DNA of 64,000 nucleotides from an uncultured Granulosicoccaceae bacterium (lineage in GTDB: Bacteria; Pseudomonadota; Gammaproteobacteria; Granulosicoccales; Granulosicoccaceae), in contig CALLLW010000053.1 in the NCBI GenBank assembly GCA_938007995.1, positions 19,057 to 83,056 on the forward strand, written 5' to 3'. Positions 35,401 through 44,050 of the stretch are shown here, piece by piece. Below the pieces are notes generated by a model. It was not told the origin of the DNA. It saw nothing but the letters and a program-made list of their open reading frames with translations, and searched no databases. Position numbers and translations under genes: made by a program. Each line of letters opens with the position of its first letter. Positions within the stretch are counted from its first letter, which is position 1.

Positions 35401-36250
35401 CGCCTGTTACGCTCTCAAGTGTGCCATTGCACCGGACATTCCGAACAATGCCGCATCGCTTGCGCCGTTTGAAATTGTCGCGCCAGTTAATTCAATTGTT
35501 AACGCTCTGCCACCGGCACCGGTAGCGCTCAGACACGTGATCGGTCATATGGTACCTGACACGGTTTATAACGCTCTCGATAAACTACTCCCCGGTGTGG
35601 TTCCAGCTGAAGGGGCGGGCTGTCTGTGCAACTTTCAGGTTTCTCTCAGACCCAGAACCGACGAACCGGCACCGGAGCATGCTGTGCGATCTGAGGTTCT
35701 AACCTTTAACTCCGGTGGTTCAGGTGCCAGACCCACATTGGATGGCATGAGTGCCACAGCGTTTCCATCAGGAGTGATGACCATGCCGGTTGAAGCCACT
35801 GAACAGGTCGGCCCGGTGATTATCTGGCGTAAAGAACTGCGCCCCGATTCCGGTGGCGCCGGGCAGTTCCGCGGTGGCCTCGGGCAGTATATGGACGTTG
35901 GCGCCCGCGAAGGTCACGAATTCGATATTTCCGCCATGTTTGATCGGGTCGATCACCCGGCACTCGGACGCCACGGCGGCATGTCAGGCGGTGCAACCCG
36001 TATTACCCGCAGTGACGGTGAAGCAATGACCGCCAAAGGCAAACAGTTTATCCCTCACGGTATGCACGTTGAAATGGCGTTTCCGGGTGGTGCCGGTTAT
36101 GGCCAACCTTCACTGCGTGATCCTGATAAAATTAATCGCGATATCGCACTCGGCTACATCACAGCGGAACATGCACGGCAGCATTACGGTTTGACCGATG
36201 CACAAATCGCGGAAGTTCTTGAAAAAACCAGGCTCGGAGAAACTCTATAA
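32453..36250 (+). CDS. Fused hydantoinase/oxoprolinase (HyuA-HyuB)
   Basis: A 1265-aa ATP-dependent amidohydrolase of the 5-oxoprolinase/N-methylhydantoinase family, with both subunits in one chain. The HyuA part (about 1-690) opens with RLGVDIGGTFTDVVL, followed by HGTTLATNALIERRGAK and later SFDMGGTTAKICLIE. The HyuB part (about 705-1265) contains AFSTSVREAGDLSAGVYN, TNDPWEGTGHKHDI and GQFRGGLGQYMDV. Such enzymes open lactam or imide rings (5-oxoproline, hydantoins) using ATP. The ATG at 32453 has AGGAAA six bases upstream. The oxidase, SDR and aminotransferase follow directly. The actual substrate is unknown. Confidence 0.92.
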   Translation: MSKTARLGVDIGGTFTDVVLEHDGGMYSTKVLTTYAAPEDAIIDGMHQVCKQAGVVANVIGQIIHGTTLATNALIERRGAKTAFITTQGFRDVIEMRTESRFEQYDLDLTLPDPLLPRNRRYVIDERMDADGNILKPVNRTSIEALAAELKAADYQSIAVGLLHAYVNDKHERLIAEVLAKKLPGVMVSLSSEVSPQMREYERFNTTIANAYIKPLIKSYLGRLKDRLAAEGAKCPVFLIHSGGGIMSLENAAEFPVRLVESGPAGGAIFAADIAARHGLNKVLSFDMGGTTAKICLIENETPKTARVFEVARTYRFKKGSGMPISIPVIDMVEIGAGGGSLAHVDALGQIRVGPESAGSEPGPACYGRDGKKPAVTDADLVLGKLDADNFAGGSIPLYPDNSVAALNAEIGSKLSMDATEAAWGLAEVVDENMANAARVHAVENGEDLSEYTMIAFGGAAPLHASRLCDKLGVSRCLVPTGAGVGSAIGFLRAPFSFEENRSVFMRMSEFDPAAVTQLFAEMQQEATRFVRQCDADANILADHKVYMRYSGQGWEIPVDLTQAQAAAPDAATYLALFEREYENLFGRTVEAMEVEVTVWSVNAYTQTKKADQIKAPEALNQITGNSSRELFDPGISKKLNATVVEREQLKAGDSVSGPAVITENETTVVVFDNREVIAHADGTLDIIEKTSATKMQAQDIGQVAHQVMWNRLISVVEEQAQALVRTAFSTSVREAGDLSAGVYNSAGEILAQAVTGTPGHVNAMADAVGHFIRRIGADNMLEGDVYITNDPWEGTGHKHDITVVTPSFYKESLIGFFACTAHITDIGGRGFGADANDIHEEGLYIPVMKFAEAGTVDKTLVSIIRGNVREPDQLVGDIYALATCNEIGHRRLIEMITEFGLSDLASISEFILTSSRKATIERINALKPGVAEGEMRIDGYSKPIDLKVKLTIEKDRIVSDWEGTSGLDKKGINVPLVYTKAYACYALKCAIAPDIPNNAASLAPFEIVAPVNSIVNALPPAPVALRHVIGHMVPDTVYNALDKLLPGVVPAEGAGCLCNFQVSLRPRTDEPAPEHAVRSEVLTFNSGGSGARPTLDGMSATAFPSGVMTMPVEATEQVGPVIIWRKELRPDSGGAGQFRGGLGQYMDVGAREGHEFDISAMFDRVDHPALGRHGGMSGGATRITRSDGEAMTAKGKQFIPHGMHVEMAFPGGAGYGQPSLRDPDKINRDIALGYITAEHARQHYGLTDAQIAEVLEKTRLGETL

Positions 36251-37474
36251 ATGGCAGCTACCGGCATTGACACAGCACCTGTCAAAAACTCCTACGATAT
36301 CGTTATTGTAGGTGGTGCGATCATGGGCTCATCAACCGCCTGGTTTCTTACCGATAACGATGATTTTAATGGCTCGGTACTGGTTGTAGAGAAAGACTCT
36401 ACCTACGAGAATTGTTCAACCTCTCATACCAACTCCTGCATGCGCCAGCAGTTCAGCAACGAACTGAATGTTCGCATTTCGCAATTTGCGGCAGATTTCG
36501 TCAATAACATTCGCAGCTACATGGCCGGTGATGAACGCGTGCCTGAGTTATCAGTACGCTCTTTTGGTTACATGTACCTCGCAGACAACCCGGCGTTTGC
36601 TGATGTTCTGCGTGAGAGCCAGCAAGTGCAGCTTGCCGCAGGTGCTGCAACACAACTGATGACGCCTGATGAGATCAAAGCCAAATACCCGTTCTACAAC
36701 GTAGACGACATCGTACTCGGCTCGATTAACCTGATAAACGAAGGCTATTGGGACGGTGCTGCAGTATTTGAATGGTGGCGGCGACAGGCGCGTGAGCGCG
36801 GTGTGGAATACATTGAAAATGAAGTAGTCTCAATGCAAAAAAATGCCAGTGGCTCTCGTGTGGAAAGCGTAACACTTGCCAGCGGTGAAGTTATATCCTG
36901 CGGTCAGGTACTCAACGCTTCGGGACCGCGCGCCTCACACACTGCGGCGATGGCAGGCATAGAATTGCCGGTTGAGCCGCGCAAGCGCTATTCATGGATC
37001 TTCAAAGCAGAGCAACCGCTTGATCAGGACTTACCACTCACCATTGATCCTTCCGGTGTTCACGTCAGAGAAAACGGTGGCGGTACTTATCAGTGCGGCG
37101 GCCATTCTGATGTTGATCCAGCCGTGGATTACAATGACTTCGCGATGGATCAGTCCATGTGGGAAAATCACGTCTGGCCGATTCTCGCTGCACGCATCCC
37201 GCAGTTTGAATCTATTCGTCTGACCAACGAATGGGGTGGCCACTACGCCATGAACACGTTTGATCATAATGCGATCATGGGACCACATACCGAAGTGGAA
37301 AATTTTGTTTTCTTAAACGGCTTTTCCGGCCATGGTCTGCAACAATCACCGGCCATGGGTCGCGGTACTGCAGAATATTTAACCCATGGCGAATACAGAA
37401 GCCTTGATATGACGCCGTTTAACTTTGAGCGTATCGTTAACAACAAGCCGATCATCGAAAAAGCCATTATATAA
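36251..37474 (+). CDS. FAD-dependent oxidoreductase, DAO (glycine/sarcosine/D-amino acid oxidase) family
   Basis: A 407-aa flavoprotein. The dinucleotide motif is DIVIVGGAIMGSSTAWFL near residue 16. A central substrate-domain Trp/Tyr-rich segment and the C-terminal NGFSGHGLQQSPAMGRG FAD-contact motif identify the DAO superfamily. It starts on the base after the HyuAB stop, with no gap, so the two are co-translated. Members oxidise secondary or primary amines of amino acids and N-methyl compounds. Together with the ring-opening enzyme it suggests stepwise breakdown of an N-containing ring or imino acid. Confidence 0.9.
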   Translation: MAATGIDTAPVKNSYDIVIVGGAIMGSSTAWFLTDNDDFNGSVLVVEKDSTYENCSTSHTNSCMRQQFSNELNVRISQFAADFVNNIRSYMAGDERVPELSVRSFGYMYLADNPAFADVLRESQQVQLAAGAATQLMTPDEIKAKYPFYNVDDIVLGSINLINEGYWDGAAVFEWWRRQARERGVEYIENEVVSMQKNASGSRVESVTLASGEVISCGQVLNASGPRASHTAAMAGIELPVEPRKRYSWIFKAEQPLDQDLPLTIDPSGVHVRENGGGTYQCGGHSDVDPAVDYNDFAMDQSMWENHVWPILAARIPQFESIRLTNEWGGHYAMNTFDHNAIMGPHTEVENFVFLNGFSGHGLQQSPAMGRGTAEYLTHGEYRSLDMTPFNFERIVNNKPIIEKAII

Positions 37475-37534
37475 ATTCGTATAAACACAACTTCCGGCAT
37501 CCAGTATGCCGGCGCTTCACTGACCAGGACTTCC

Positions 37535-38371
37535 ATGAAAAAACTCGTGCTTACCGGAGCTGCCGGCAGACTCGGTTCCTACCTTCGCGAACCACTGACC
37601 AGATTGTGCGATGAGCTGATGTCATCAGATCTGGTCGATGACTTCGGCAAGCTGTATCCCGGTGAGCGGTATCAGAAAGCTGATCTGGCACAGTATGATG
37701 AAATCCACGCACTGCTCGAAGGTGCAGATATGGTTGTACACTTTGGCGCCATAGGTGATGAAGCACCGTTTGAACAAATCCTCGGGCCGAATATCATTGG
37801 CGCTTACAACATCTGGGAAGCGGCATTCCAGCACGGCTTAAGGCGTGTGGTCTACGCAAGCTCTATTCATGCAGTCGGCATGCACAAGCGGCAGGATTTC
37901 ATTGGCACCGATGCACCGCATCGACCCGACACCTACTATGGCCTGGCAAAATGCTTTGCCGAAGACCTGGGTAGTATGTACTGGGATAAACGCGGGCTTG
38001 AATCTGTGTGTATGAGAATACTATCCTGCGCACAAGTCACCAATACAAGGGCACTTGGTACCTGGCTGAGCTATGACGATCTGATCCAGATGGTTGAGCG
38101 CGCTATCGATACTCCGACCACCGGCTTCTCGGTGGTTTACGGTGTATCCAACAATGATCGTGCACCGGTAGATAACGCCAATGCGAGTTACCTCGGCTAC
38201 AAACCGAAAGACAACGCCGAGCAATTCGCAAAAAAAATACTCGCAGATGCAGAGCCCGCAGACATCAATGATGCGGCGCATATGTATCACGGCGGTCCGT
38301 TTGCCGCCATCGAACTTGGTAACAGCGGTATAGCCACCATGGATATTCCAGACGATACTAAAAAGATATAA
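37535..38371 (+). CDS. NAD-dependent epimerase/dehydrogenase, uronate-dehydrogenase-like
   Basis: A 278-aa extended SDR. The NAD motif is TGAAGRLG at 7-14. The catalytic set includes the Ser pair in VVYASSIHAVG and Y135-x3-K139. The ASSIHAVG and YYGLAKCFAEDLG segments resemble uronate dehydrogenase (Udh), which oxidises uronic acids to aldarolactones with NAD+. Length fits (Udh about 265-275). Four bases separate it from the aminotransferase, and about 60 bases from the oxidase, so all are one operon. Its job may instead be on the sugar-like part of the sulfated substrate. Confidence 0.82.
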   Translation: MKKLVLTGAAGRLGSYLREPLTRLCDELMSSDLVDDFGKLYPGERYQKADLAQYDEIHALLEGADMVVHFGAIGDEAPFEQILGPNIIGAYNIWEAAFQHGLRRVVYASSIHAVGMHKRQDFIGTDAPHRPDTYYGLAKCFAEDLGSMYWDKRGLESVCMRILSCAQVTNTRALGTWLSYDDLIQMVERAIDTPTTGFSVVYGVSNNDRAPVDNANASYLGYKPKDNAEQFAKKILADAEPADINDAAHMYHGGPFAAIELGNSGIATMDIPDDTKKI

Positions 38372-38375
38372 ATAA

Positions 38376-39596
38376 GTGACCGCTTCACAAGACTTCGCTT
38401 CCTTGCGCATGCAGCAGGTCAAACCATCTGCCTCTGTGGTAGTGAGCCAGACTGCCCGACTGCTGAAAGCGCAAGGTAAAGACATTATTGATCTCGGCAT
38501 CGGTGAACCGGACTTCAACACACCGGCACATATCATTGAAGCGGCTCACCGTGCAGCACTGGCAGGTCAGACTCGATACACCCCCATGGCAGGTACTGCA
38601 GCGCTGAAGCAGGCGATCAGCGACAAGTTTCAGCGCGAGAATAATCTGAGTTATCTACCTGATCAGGTATTCGTATCCAATGGCGCCAAACAGATCATTT
38701 TCAGTGCGATGCTGGCGACACTTAACCCTGGAGATGAAGTTCTGCTGTGCGCACCCTACTTTGGTTGCTACCGCGATACCGTACTCTCGGTTGGTGGCGT
38801 ACCGGTGACGTTGCCGTGCCATGAAGAGGATAACTTCAGACTAACACCCGCGACTCTGAAGTCTGCCATCACAGAAAAGACCCGCTGGCTGTTACTTAAC
38901 CTGCCTTCAAATCCAGCCGGTGCTGTTTATAACAAACAACAACTGCGAGACCTTGGTGAAGTCTTACAGAAACACCAGAATGTGCTGGTCTTGTCAGATG
39001 AAATTTATGAGCACATTCTGTTTGATGATCAAAAATTTCTGTCTACTGCAAGTGCGCTGCCGATGTTGGCAAATCGTATCCTGACCGTAAACGGTGTATC
39101 CAAAGCCTATGCAATGACCGGCTGGCGCATCGGTTACTGTGCCGGTCCGCAAGCACTGATAGACGTAATGATTAAGGTCCAGGCCCAGGTATCTTCCGCA
39201 CCTTGCTCTGTGGCTCAGGCCGCAGCAGTTGCAGCGCTGAGCGGTCCGCAGGATAGCGTTAATGAATTTCGTATCGCATTTGAACGACGCAGAGATTTTG
39301 TTGTGGATGAAGTCGCGCAGATTGATGGATTAACACTTAAAAAACCCGGTGGCGCATTCTACGCCTACATTGGGTGCAGTGACCTGCTCGGCAAAAAAAC
39401 ACCTGCTGGCAGCATTATAAATACCGATACAGATCTTTCCGCCTATTTACTGGAACAGGCAGGCGTCGCCACCGTGCCCGGTAGTGCTTATGACATGTCG
39501 CCTTATATCCGGCTGTCAACCGCTAACTCGGATGCAATCTTAGAAAACGGACTTGAGCGGATCGCCAGAGCAACAGAGGCACTGGTATCAGCCTGA
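38376..39596 (+). CDS. Pyridoxal-phosphate-dependent class I/II aminotransferase
   Basis: A 406-aa fold-type I aminotransferase of the AspC-like group. It moves an amino group between an amino acid and a 2-oxoacid. Landmarks are GIGEPDFNTPAHI, the NLPSNPAGAVY motif with the conserved Asn, SDEIYEHILFD with the cofactor Asp, and the PLP lysine K243 in VNGVSKAYAMTGWRIGY. It starts at GTG 38376, four bases after the SDR gene. The operon context suggests it handles nitrogen from the ring-opening and oxidase steps. Specificity cannot be read from the sequence. Confidence 0.92.
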   Translation: MTASQDFASLRMQQVKPSASVVVSQTARLLKAQGKDIIDLGIGEPDFNTPAHIIEAAHRAALAGQTRYTPMAGTAALKQAISDKFQRENNLSYLPDQVFVSNGAKQIIFSAMLATLNPGDEVLLCAPYFGCYRDTVLSVGGVPVTLPCHEEDNFRLTPATLKSAITEKTRWLLLNLPSNPAGAVYNKQQLRDLGEVLQKHQNVLVLSDEIYEHILFDDQKFLSTASALPMLANRILTVNGVSKAYAMTGWRIGYCAGPQALIDVMIKVQAQVSSAPCSVAQAAAVAALSGPQDSVNEFRIAFERRRDFVVDEVAQIDGLTLKKPGGAFYAYIGCSDLLGKKTPAGSIINTDTDLSAYLLEQAGVATVPGSAYDMSPYIRLSTANSDAILENGLERIARATEALVSA

Positions 39597-39664
39597 TTCG
39601 GGTATAGTTAATGTTATAGCCGGGCACCGCAAACTGCACAAATATGTGGTAGCTGGCAGATCAC

Positions 39665-40099
39665 TTAACAAGGATATTGTTCTTCAACGGCACGAAGTAT
39701 CCATACACCATAGGTTTCAGTTGCCAGGGTTTCAGGCGTCTGATTTTCCAGAAACATCGTTACATGATCGAGCACTTCAAACCAATCCGGTTCAATTGAC
39801 GGAATGCATGTTACCGGAGTGTTGCCGGTATTTTTCATACTGAAAGCAATCTGCACAACACTCTTTATTGATGCCAGGCAATTGGTAGATCTGGCATTAA
39901 CGGTGGTGGGTATTTCAGTTATTTCACCCAGCGCTATCGCTCGCATAAATCTGCAGTCCTGAAGCAAACCGAGACCATCATCATTGTGGAACATCGGTAC
40001 ATCATGTGTCTGCAGTGTATCGGCTGACGATAGCGAAGCCCTTCCCAGACATATCACTGAAATAATCACCAGATGACCAGCCGTGCGTTTTAGTTTCAT
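39665..40099 (-). CDS. Secreted Rap1a/Tai-like protein
   Basis: A 144-aa exported protein with a signal peptide at 1-26. The mature part fits the Rap1a/Tai domain: paired Cys positions (C49, C74, C98 and the terminal C144), a CLASIKSVVQIAFSM helix, then CIPSIEPDWFEVLDHVTMFL and ETYGVWILRAVEEQYPC. Rap1a proteins are immunity proteins to type VI secretion effectors. No effector or T6SS gene is nearby, so this may be an orphan immunity or a domain-sharing periplasmic protein. It converges with the aminotransferase gene. Confidence 0.72.
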   Translation of the reverse strand: MKLKRTAGHLVIISVICLGRASLSSADTLQTHDVPMFHNDDGLGLLQDCRFMRAIALGEITEIPTTVNARSTNCLASIKSVVQIAFSMKNTGNTPVTCIPSIEPDWFEVLDHVTMFLENQTPETLATETYGVWILRAVEEQYPC

Positions 40100-40164
40100 T
40101 TAAAGGTTAATCCTCTTCTATTATTTCAACTCAACGTAATACTGGATCAGCCTGAAATAAATTC

Positions 40165-41412
40165 TTACGCAGGTTGATAATTTCTATAGCGGTGTTGTGT
40201 GGCGATGTGATCAGCAATGTATTTCGCATCATGCCATACACCCCATATAAAAGAACTGCCGCGCCTTGATAACCAAGGTAACCCTAAAAAGTAGATGCCC
40301 TGCTCTGTGGTAACACCACGTTGGTGTACAGGCTTGCCGTCGCCGTCAAAAACATCAGCCTGCAGCCAGTCAAAATCACTGCGATAACCGGTAGCCCAGA
40401 TCACCGAGTTGATACCGGTGCTTCGCAGATCTAACTGACTAACCGGATTAACAATACAGTCAGGATCAGCAGTTATTACTTTGGCACTTTCTTCAGTCGG
40501 GAAATCAAGACCGTTGCTATAGATGTACTCATCTGCCTCTGCCAGCATATTAAGCAGACTGGCATCACCGTGTGCCACATTGGCTGCCAGGTCATCGGCA
40601 AAGTGCAATACACCGTTATCGTAGTGTGAGGTCATGCCGACAAGCTTCATACCACGGCAAGCAAACTCCCTGAAGTCTACCGTTTTACCACCATGCGCAC
40701 CGCTAACGGCTATCGTCACATGCGCGGTATCAGGATCAACAGTTGCCAGATCCCACTTGCCGAGCACGCCAAGCCACCAGACAAAATCACGACCACGGTA
40801 GCTACGTGGAGGACGCTCATGCGGACCGACAGAAAGATAGACGGTTCTGCCACTTCGCAGTAACTCATCAGCAATCTGCGATCCGGATGAACCGGACCCG
40901 ACCACCAACACTGCGCCATCCGGTAGTTGCTCCGGATTGTAGTAACTATTCGAATGCAGCTGCTGCAACGGTGCACCTGCCGGTATCACCGGTGGAATCA
41001 CAGGATGCTGAAACGGACCAGTTGCTGAAACAATATTGTTGGCTTCTATTTCGCCCGCTGACGTACTGACTTTAAAACCTGTGCCAGCCGGCTTCTTACA
41101 TACGTTCAGCACTTCAACGTTACATCGGACCGGTGCATTGATCTTTTTTGCAAAGTCTTCAAAGTACTCAGTGACTTCCTGCTTACTGGCAAAGGCATCG
41201 GGATGAATGCTGAAATCCATACTTGGAAAAGCGTCATGCCATGCCGGGCCATTGGCAACCAGTGAGTCCCATCGACCGGTGCGCCACTTTTCTACTATGC
41301 GGTCTTTTTCCAGCACCAGGTGCTCTATATTGTTGTTACCCAGGTGCTCACTGATGGCAAGCCCGGCCTGGCCTGCACCCACTATCAGCGTATCTGTTTT
41401 TTCAACCGGCAT
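40165..41412 (-). CDS. Flavin-dependent monooxygenase-like oxidoreductase (FAD/NADPH two-domain)
   Basis: A 415-aa protein of the flavin monooxygenase (YUCCA/Baeyer-Villiger-like) group. The FAD motif is GAGQAGLA at 12-19, then the KWRTGRWDSLVANGPAWH region seen in YUCCA-like enzymes. The NADPH motif is VVGSGSSGSQIADELL, and the late IWATGYRSDFDWL is the family ATGY signature. It would hydroxylate or oxidise N, S or carbonyl centres using NADPH and O2. It lies 87 nt downstream of the P450 gene on the same strand, and with the nitrilase forms a likely three-gene operon. Confidence 0.9.
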   Translation of the reverse strand: MPVEKTDTLIVGAGQAGLAISEHLGNNNIEHLVLEKDRIVEKWRTGRWDSLVANGPAWHDAFPSMDFSIHPDAFASKQEVTEYFEDFAKKINAPVRCNVEVLNVCKKPAGTGFKVSTSAGEIEANNIVSATGPFQHPVIPPVIPAGAPLQQLHSNSYYNPEQLPDGAVLVVGSGSSGSQIADELLRSGRTVYLSVGPHERPPRSYRGRDFVWWLGVLGKWDLATVDPDTAHVTIAVSGAHGGKTVDFREFACRGMKLVGMTSHYDNGVLHFADDLAANVAHGDASLLNMLAEADEYIYSNGLDFPTEESAKVITADPDCIVNPVSQLDLRSTGINSVIWATGYRSDFDWLQADVFDGDGKPVHQRGVTTEQGIYFLGLPWLSRRGSSFIWGVWHDAKYIADHIATQHRYRNYQPA

Positions 41413-41499
41413 TCAGTTCACCTTGTTCTCCGCTGACAGTTTAACCGCAGGCTATCGCCGGAAAAAGACCCACAGGTGACACTGCCCGAACAGTACAGC

Positions 41500-42738
41500 T
41501 CAACACCAACTGACCTCAAGCGATTGCAAACCATGGAAGTGAAAACTGTCTCTGTATTGCGGTTCAGATGCCAACTGAATAGACGGTAAACGCTCAAACA
41601 ACGTACACAATGCAATTCGCAATTCGAGTTTCGCCAACGGTGCGCCGATGCAAAAGTGAATGCCACCACCAAGAGAGACATGACCGGCATCGTTACGCTG
41701 TGAATCGAATAACTCAGGGCTCTCAAACTGATGCGGACAATGGTTGGCAGCGCCAAGCAAGAGTGCGATTTCTGATCCTGCATCAATGGTGACATCTGCA
41801 TCCAGCGTAACTTGTTGTTGCGCGTAGCGAGTAAAAAGATGCAGTGGCGCGTCATAACGCATACATTCCGCTACGATATTTTCTGCTTGTTGCCTATCAC
41901 GCCACCAGTGAGGATTATCTGGAGGATGGTGAATCAGTGTGGCTATGGCATTACCCAACTGATGCACGGTTGCTTCATGACCGGCATTAAGCAATAAAAT
42001 TACCACTGATATAATCTCTGCATCAGTCGGGCCGTCCTGCTCTGCCTGCAGACTGATCAATCGTGACAGCAATTTTTCATCAGGTTGTTTGCGACGCAGC
42101 TTTATCTGCTGTGTTAAAAAGTCGATAAACTCAACACTGGCCTGATTGGCTTCAAGTTCATCCTGCAGTGTTTGAGTCATGGTATAGACCTTAACCATCG
42201 CATGAGACCATCGCAATAAGTCTTCTGTAGCCGATTCCGCAACTCCGAGTAGTCGTGCGATTACCGTTACCGGTATTGGCGTTGCAAACTGTGACAACAA
42301 CTCAGCCTTGCCATCCTGCTCAAAACGGTCAATACAGGCGTTGGCGAGTGCTGTAATCTCATCCTCCATGGTCTCGACCTGCCTTGAAACAAAAGCACGA
42401 TTCACCAGACGCCGAAGCCTTGTATGCTGTGGTGGCTCCAGTGCGAGTAATGAATATTGCTCAGTGGTGGCAAAATCATGCAAATGAGACGGATAAAGTT
42501 TGCGTCCAAAACCCGCTGGCGGTAAACGTGCAAACCGCTTGTCACGCAAACACCGGTTAACGCTTTCAAAATCGGTCAGACACCACATGCCGTATTCCTG
42601 CCAGTAAACAGGGCCTCCGCGTGCATGCATCTCACGGTACGCAGCATATGGATTGTTATAAAACTGACGATCCCTGGCATCGAGGCTAAATCGCCTGGCA
42701 TCCAGCCAGCGCAGTGACACACCGGTTGCCGGGCTCAC
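41500..42738 (-). CDS. Cytochrome P450
   Basis: A 412-aa soluble bacterial P450. The haem-thiolate Cys is C363 in GGGIHFCIGAPLAKLE. The I-helix oxygen-binding segment is NAGHEATVH, and an EXXR-type helix with a YDAPLHLFTR block follows. It lacks a membrane anchor, so it needs separate ferredoxin and reductase partners, not seen here. The ATG overlaps the nitrilase stop by 4 nt. Bacterial class I P450s hydroxylate hydrophobic or modest-polarity substrates; none can be named. Confidence 0.95.
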   Translation of the reverse strand: MSPATGVSLRWLDARRFSLDARDRQFYNNPYAAYREMHARGGPVYWQEYGMWCLTDFESVNRCLRDKRFARLPPAGFGRKLYPSHLHDFATTEQYSLLALEPPQHTRLRRLVNRAFVSRQVETMEDEITALANACIDRFEQDGKAELLSQFATPIPVTVIARLLGVAESATEDLLRWSHAMVKVYTMTQTLQDELEANQASVEFIDFLTQQIKLRRKQPDEKLLSRLISLQAEQDGPTDAEIISVVILLLNAGHEATVHQLGNAIATLIHHPPDNPHWWRDRQQAENIVAECMRYDAPLHLFTRYAQQQVTLDADVTIDAGSEIALLLGAANHCPHQFESPELFDSQRNDAGHVSLGGGIHFCIGAPLAKLELRIALCTLFERLPSIQLASEPQYRDSFHFHGLQSLEVSWC

Positions 42739-43550
42739 AATTGATAGGGCTTGTCGTGCGTGAGCGAAGGAATACGGCGACGCACCTTGCCTACCAGAGA
42801 TAGATCGAGTTCTGCCATCACCGCTCCCGGTTCAGTGCCACCATCTGCAATCACAGCACCCCACGGATCTACGACCAGTGAATGTCCATAGGCCTCACCA
42901 CCACCTGGTACTTTACCCACCGAGCAGGGTGCAATCACATACGCACCGTTTTCTATTGCCCTGGCACGGTTCAATACATGCCAGTGCACTTCACCGGTTC
43001 TCCGGGTGAATGCGGCAGGTACCGCTAGAATCTCTGCACCGGCATGTGCCAGATCACGATACAGTGAAGGAAAGCGCAGATCATAGCAAATCGTATGACC
43101 GATCTTGCCGATCGGTGAATCGAGTAGCGACGCTGCGGAACCGGCTTCAACTGATGCACTCTCCTCGTATACCGCTGTTTCGGATAATTGAATATCGAAC
43201 ATATGAATTTTGGTGTAGCGAGAGACAATCTCGCCATGTTCATTGATAAAAAAACCTCTGTTATAAATTTTATCCGAAGGGCCGGTAATGGCGACAGATC
43301 CAACGAGGAAACAAATCCGATTCGACGCTGCAAACTCTCTAATGCCGTTGAGATAAGCATGATCTTCTTCTGAGGCATGTGGAGGTACCAGCTTCGCGCC
43401 TTCTGACACCATGCCACCACTGTACTCTGGCGAGGCGAGAAACGATGCGCCTGAACTCAGCGCTTCGCGTGCGAACGTAAGTGCTTCATCCAGTGCCGAC
43501 TGCATTGTTGGCTGCGGACTGGTCTGCAGCAGTGCGATGGTAGATTTCAT
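42735..43550 (-). CDS. Carbon-nitrogen hydrolase (Nit/omega-amidase-like)
   Basis: A 271-aa member of the nitrilase superfamily. The catalytic triad is E42 (SPEYSGG), K114 (RYTKIHMFDI) and C155 (GHTICYDLRFP). The segment sharing and length fit the Nit1/Nit2 branch, which hydrolyses deaminated glutathione or omega-amides such as 2-oxoglutaramate, rather than true nitriles. It is the first gene of the operon with the P450 and the flavin monooxygenase (4-nt overlap with P450). This suggests that amide or nitrile hydrolysis comes before or after oxidation of a nitrogenous substrate. Confidence 0.92.
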   Translation of the reverse strand: MKSTIALLQTSPQPTMQSALDEALTFAREALSSGASFLASPEYSGGMVSEGAKLVPPHASEEDHAYLNGIREFAASNRICFLVGSVAITGPSDKIYNRGFFINEHGEIVSRYTKIHMFDIQLSETAVYEESASVEAGSAASLLDSPIGKIGHTICYDLRFPSLYRDLAHAGAEILAVPAAFTRRTGEVHWHVLNRARAIENGAYVIAPCSVGKVPGGGEAYGHSLVVDPWGAVIADGGTEPGAVMAELDLSLVGKVRRRIPSLTHDKPYQL

Positions 43551-44050
43551 TTAATAGGTCAATTCCGAATTATGGCTACGGTCATAGCTCTGGCGAACAT
43601 CAGATGCGAAGCCTTTGATGTCACCCACCAGTTTCAATACAAATAAATCGATTGCGTCGCTCGAACTCACAACACTCTGCAATACAGAAAATACCACAAT
43701 CGTTAGCCCAAATGGCTAATTGACAGTAATAGCGCTCGACTACAAAACTGAACAATAGCAGACAACATTATTTTAAATATCACTCTGGGGCAGCAAACAT
43801 CCGGACAATGTCTGGGCCCTGACTGGCCTGTATGATTGTTATCTTCAACAAAACAGACAGCAGGATGCACGCATGACCAAACCGCGTCTTGATTTTGCAC
43901 TGGCTCGAGCTGACAAACGCATTGGAACTTCGTGTTTTTGCAGTACGAAAAAGTCGAAAGTTAATCAAATCACTACAAGGGAACCGGTTTAACCAGTGTG
44001 TGTAGCAAGTTAATGTAACAAGGCAGCAACGACCGCCAGCATCTGGAGAG
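43551..44050. other. 500-nt intergenic region, no supported gene
   Basis: Several short frames exist on the minus strand at 43703-43968, but none has recognisable protein character. The promoter of the nitrilase operon should lie near 43560-43720. I see no hairpin or repeat to report. Confidence 0.5.

Noticed and set aside
43703..43968. Short frames between the nitrilase and MmcQ genes
   Set aside because: There is no recognisable motif, no ribosome-binding site pattern and mutual overlap; most likely non-coding.
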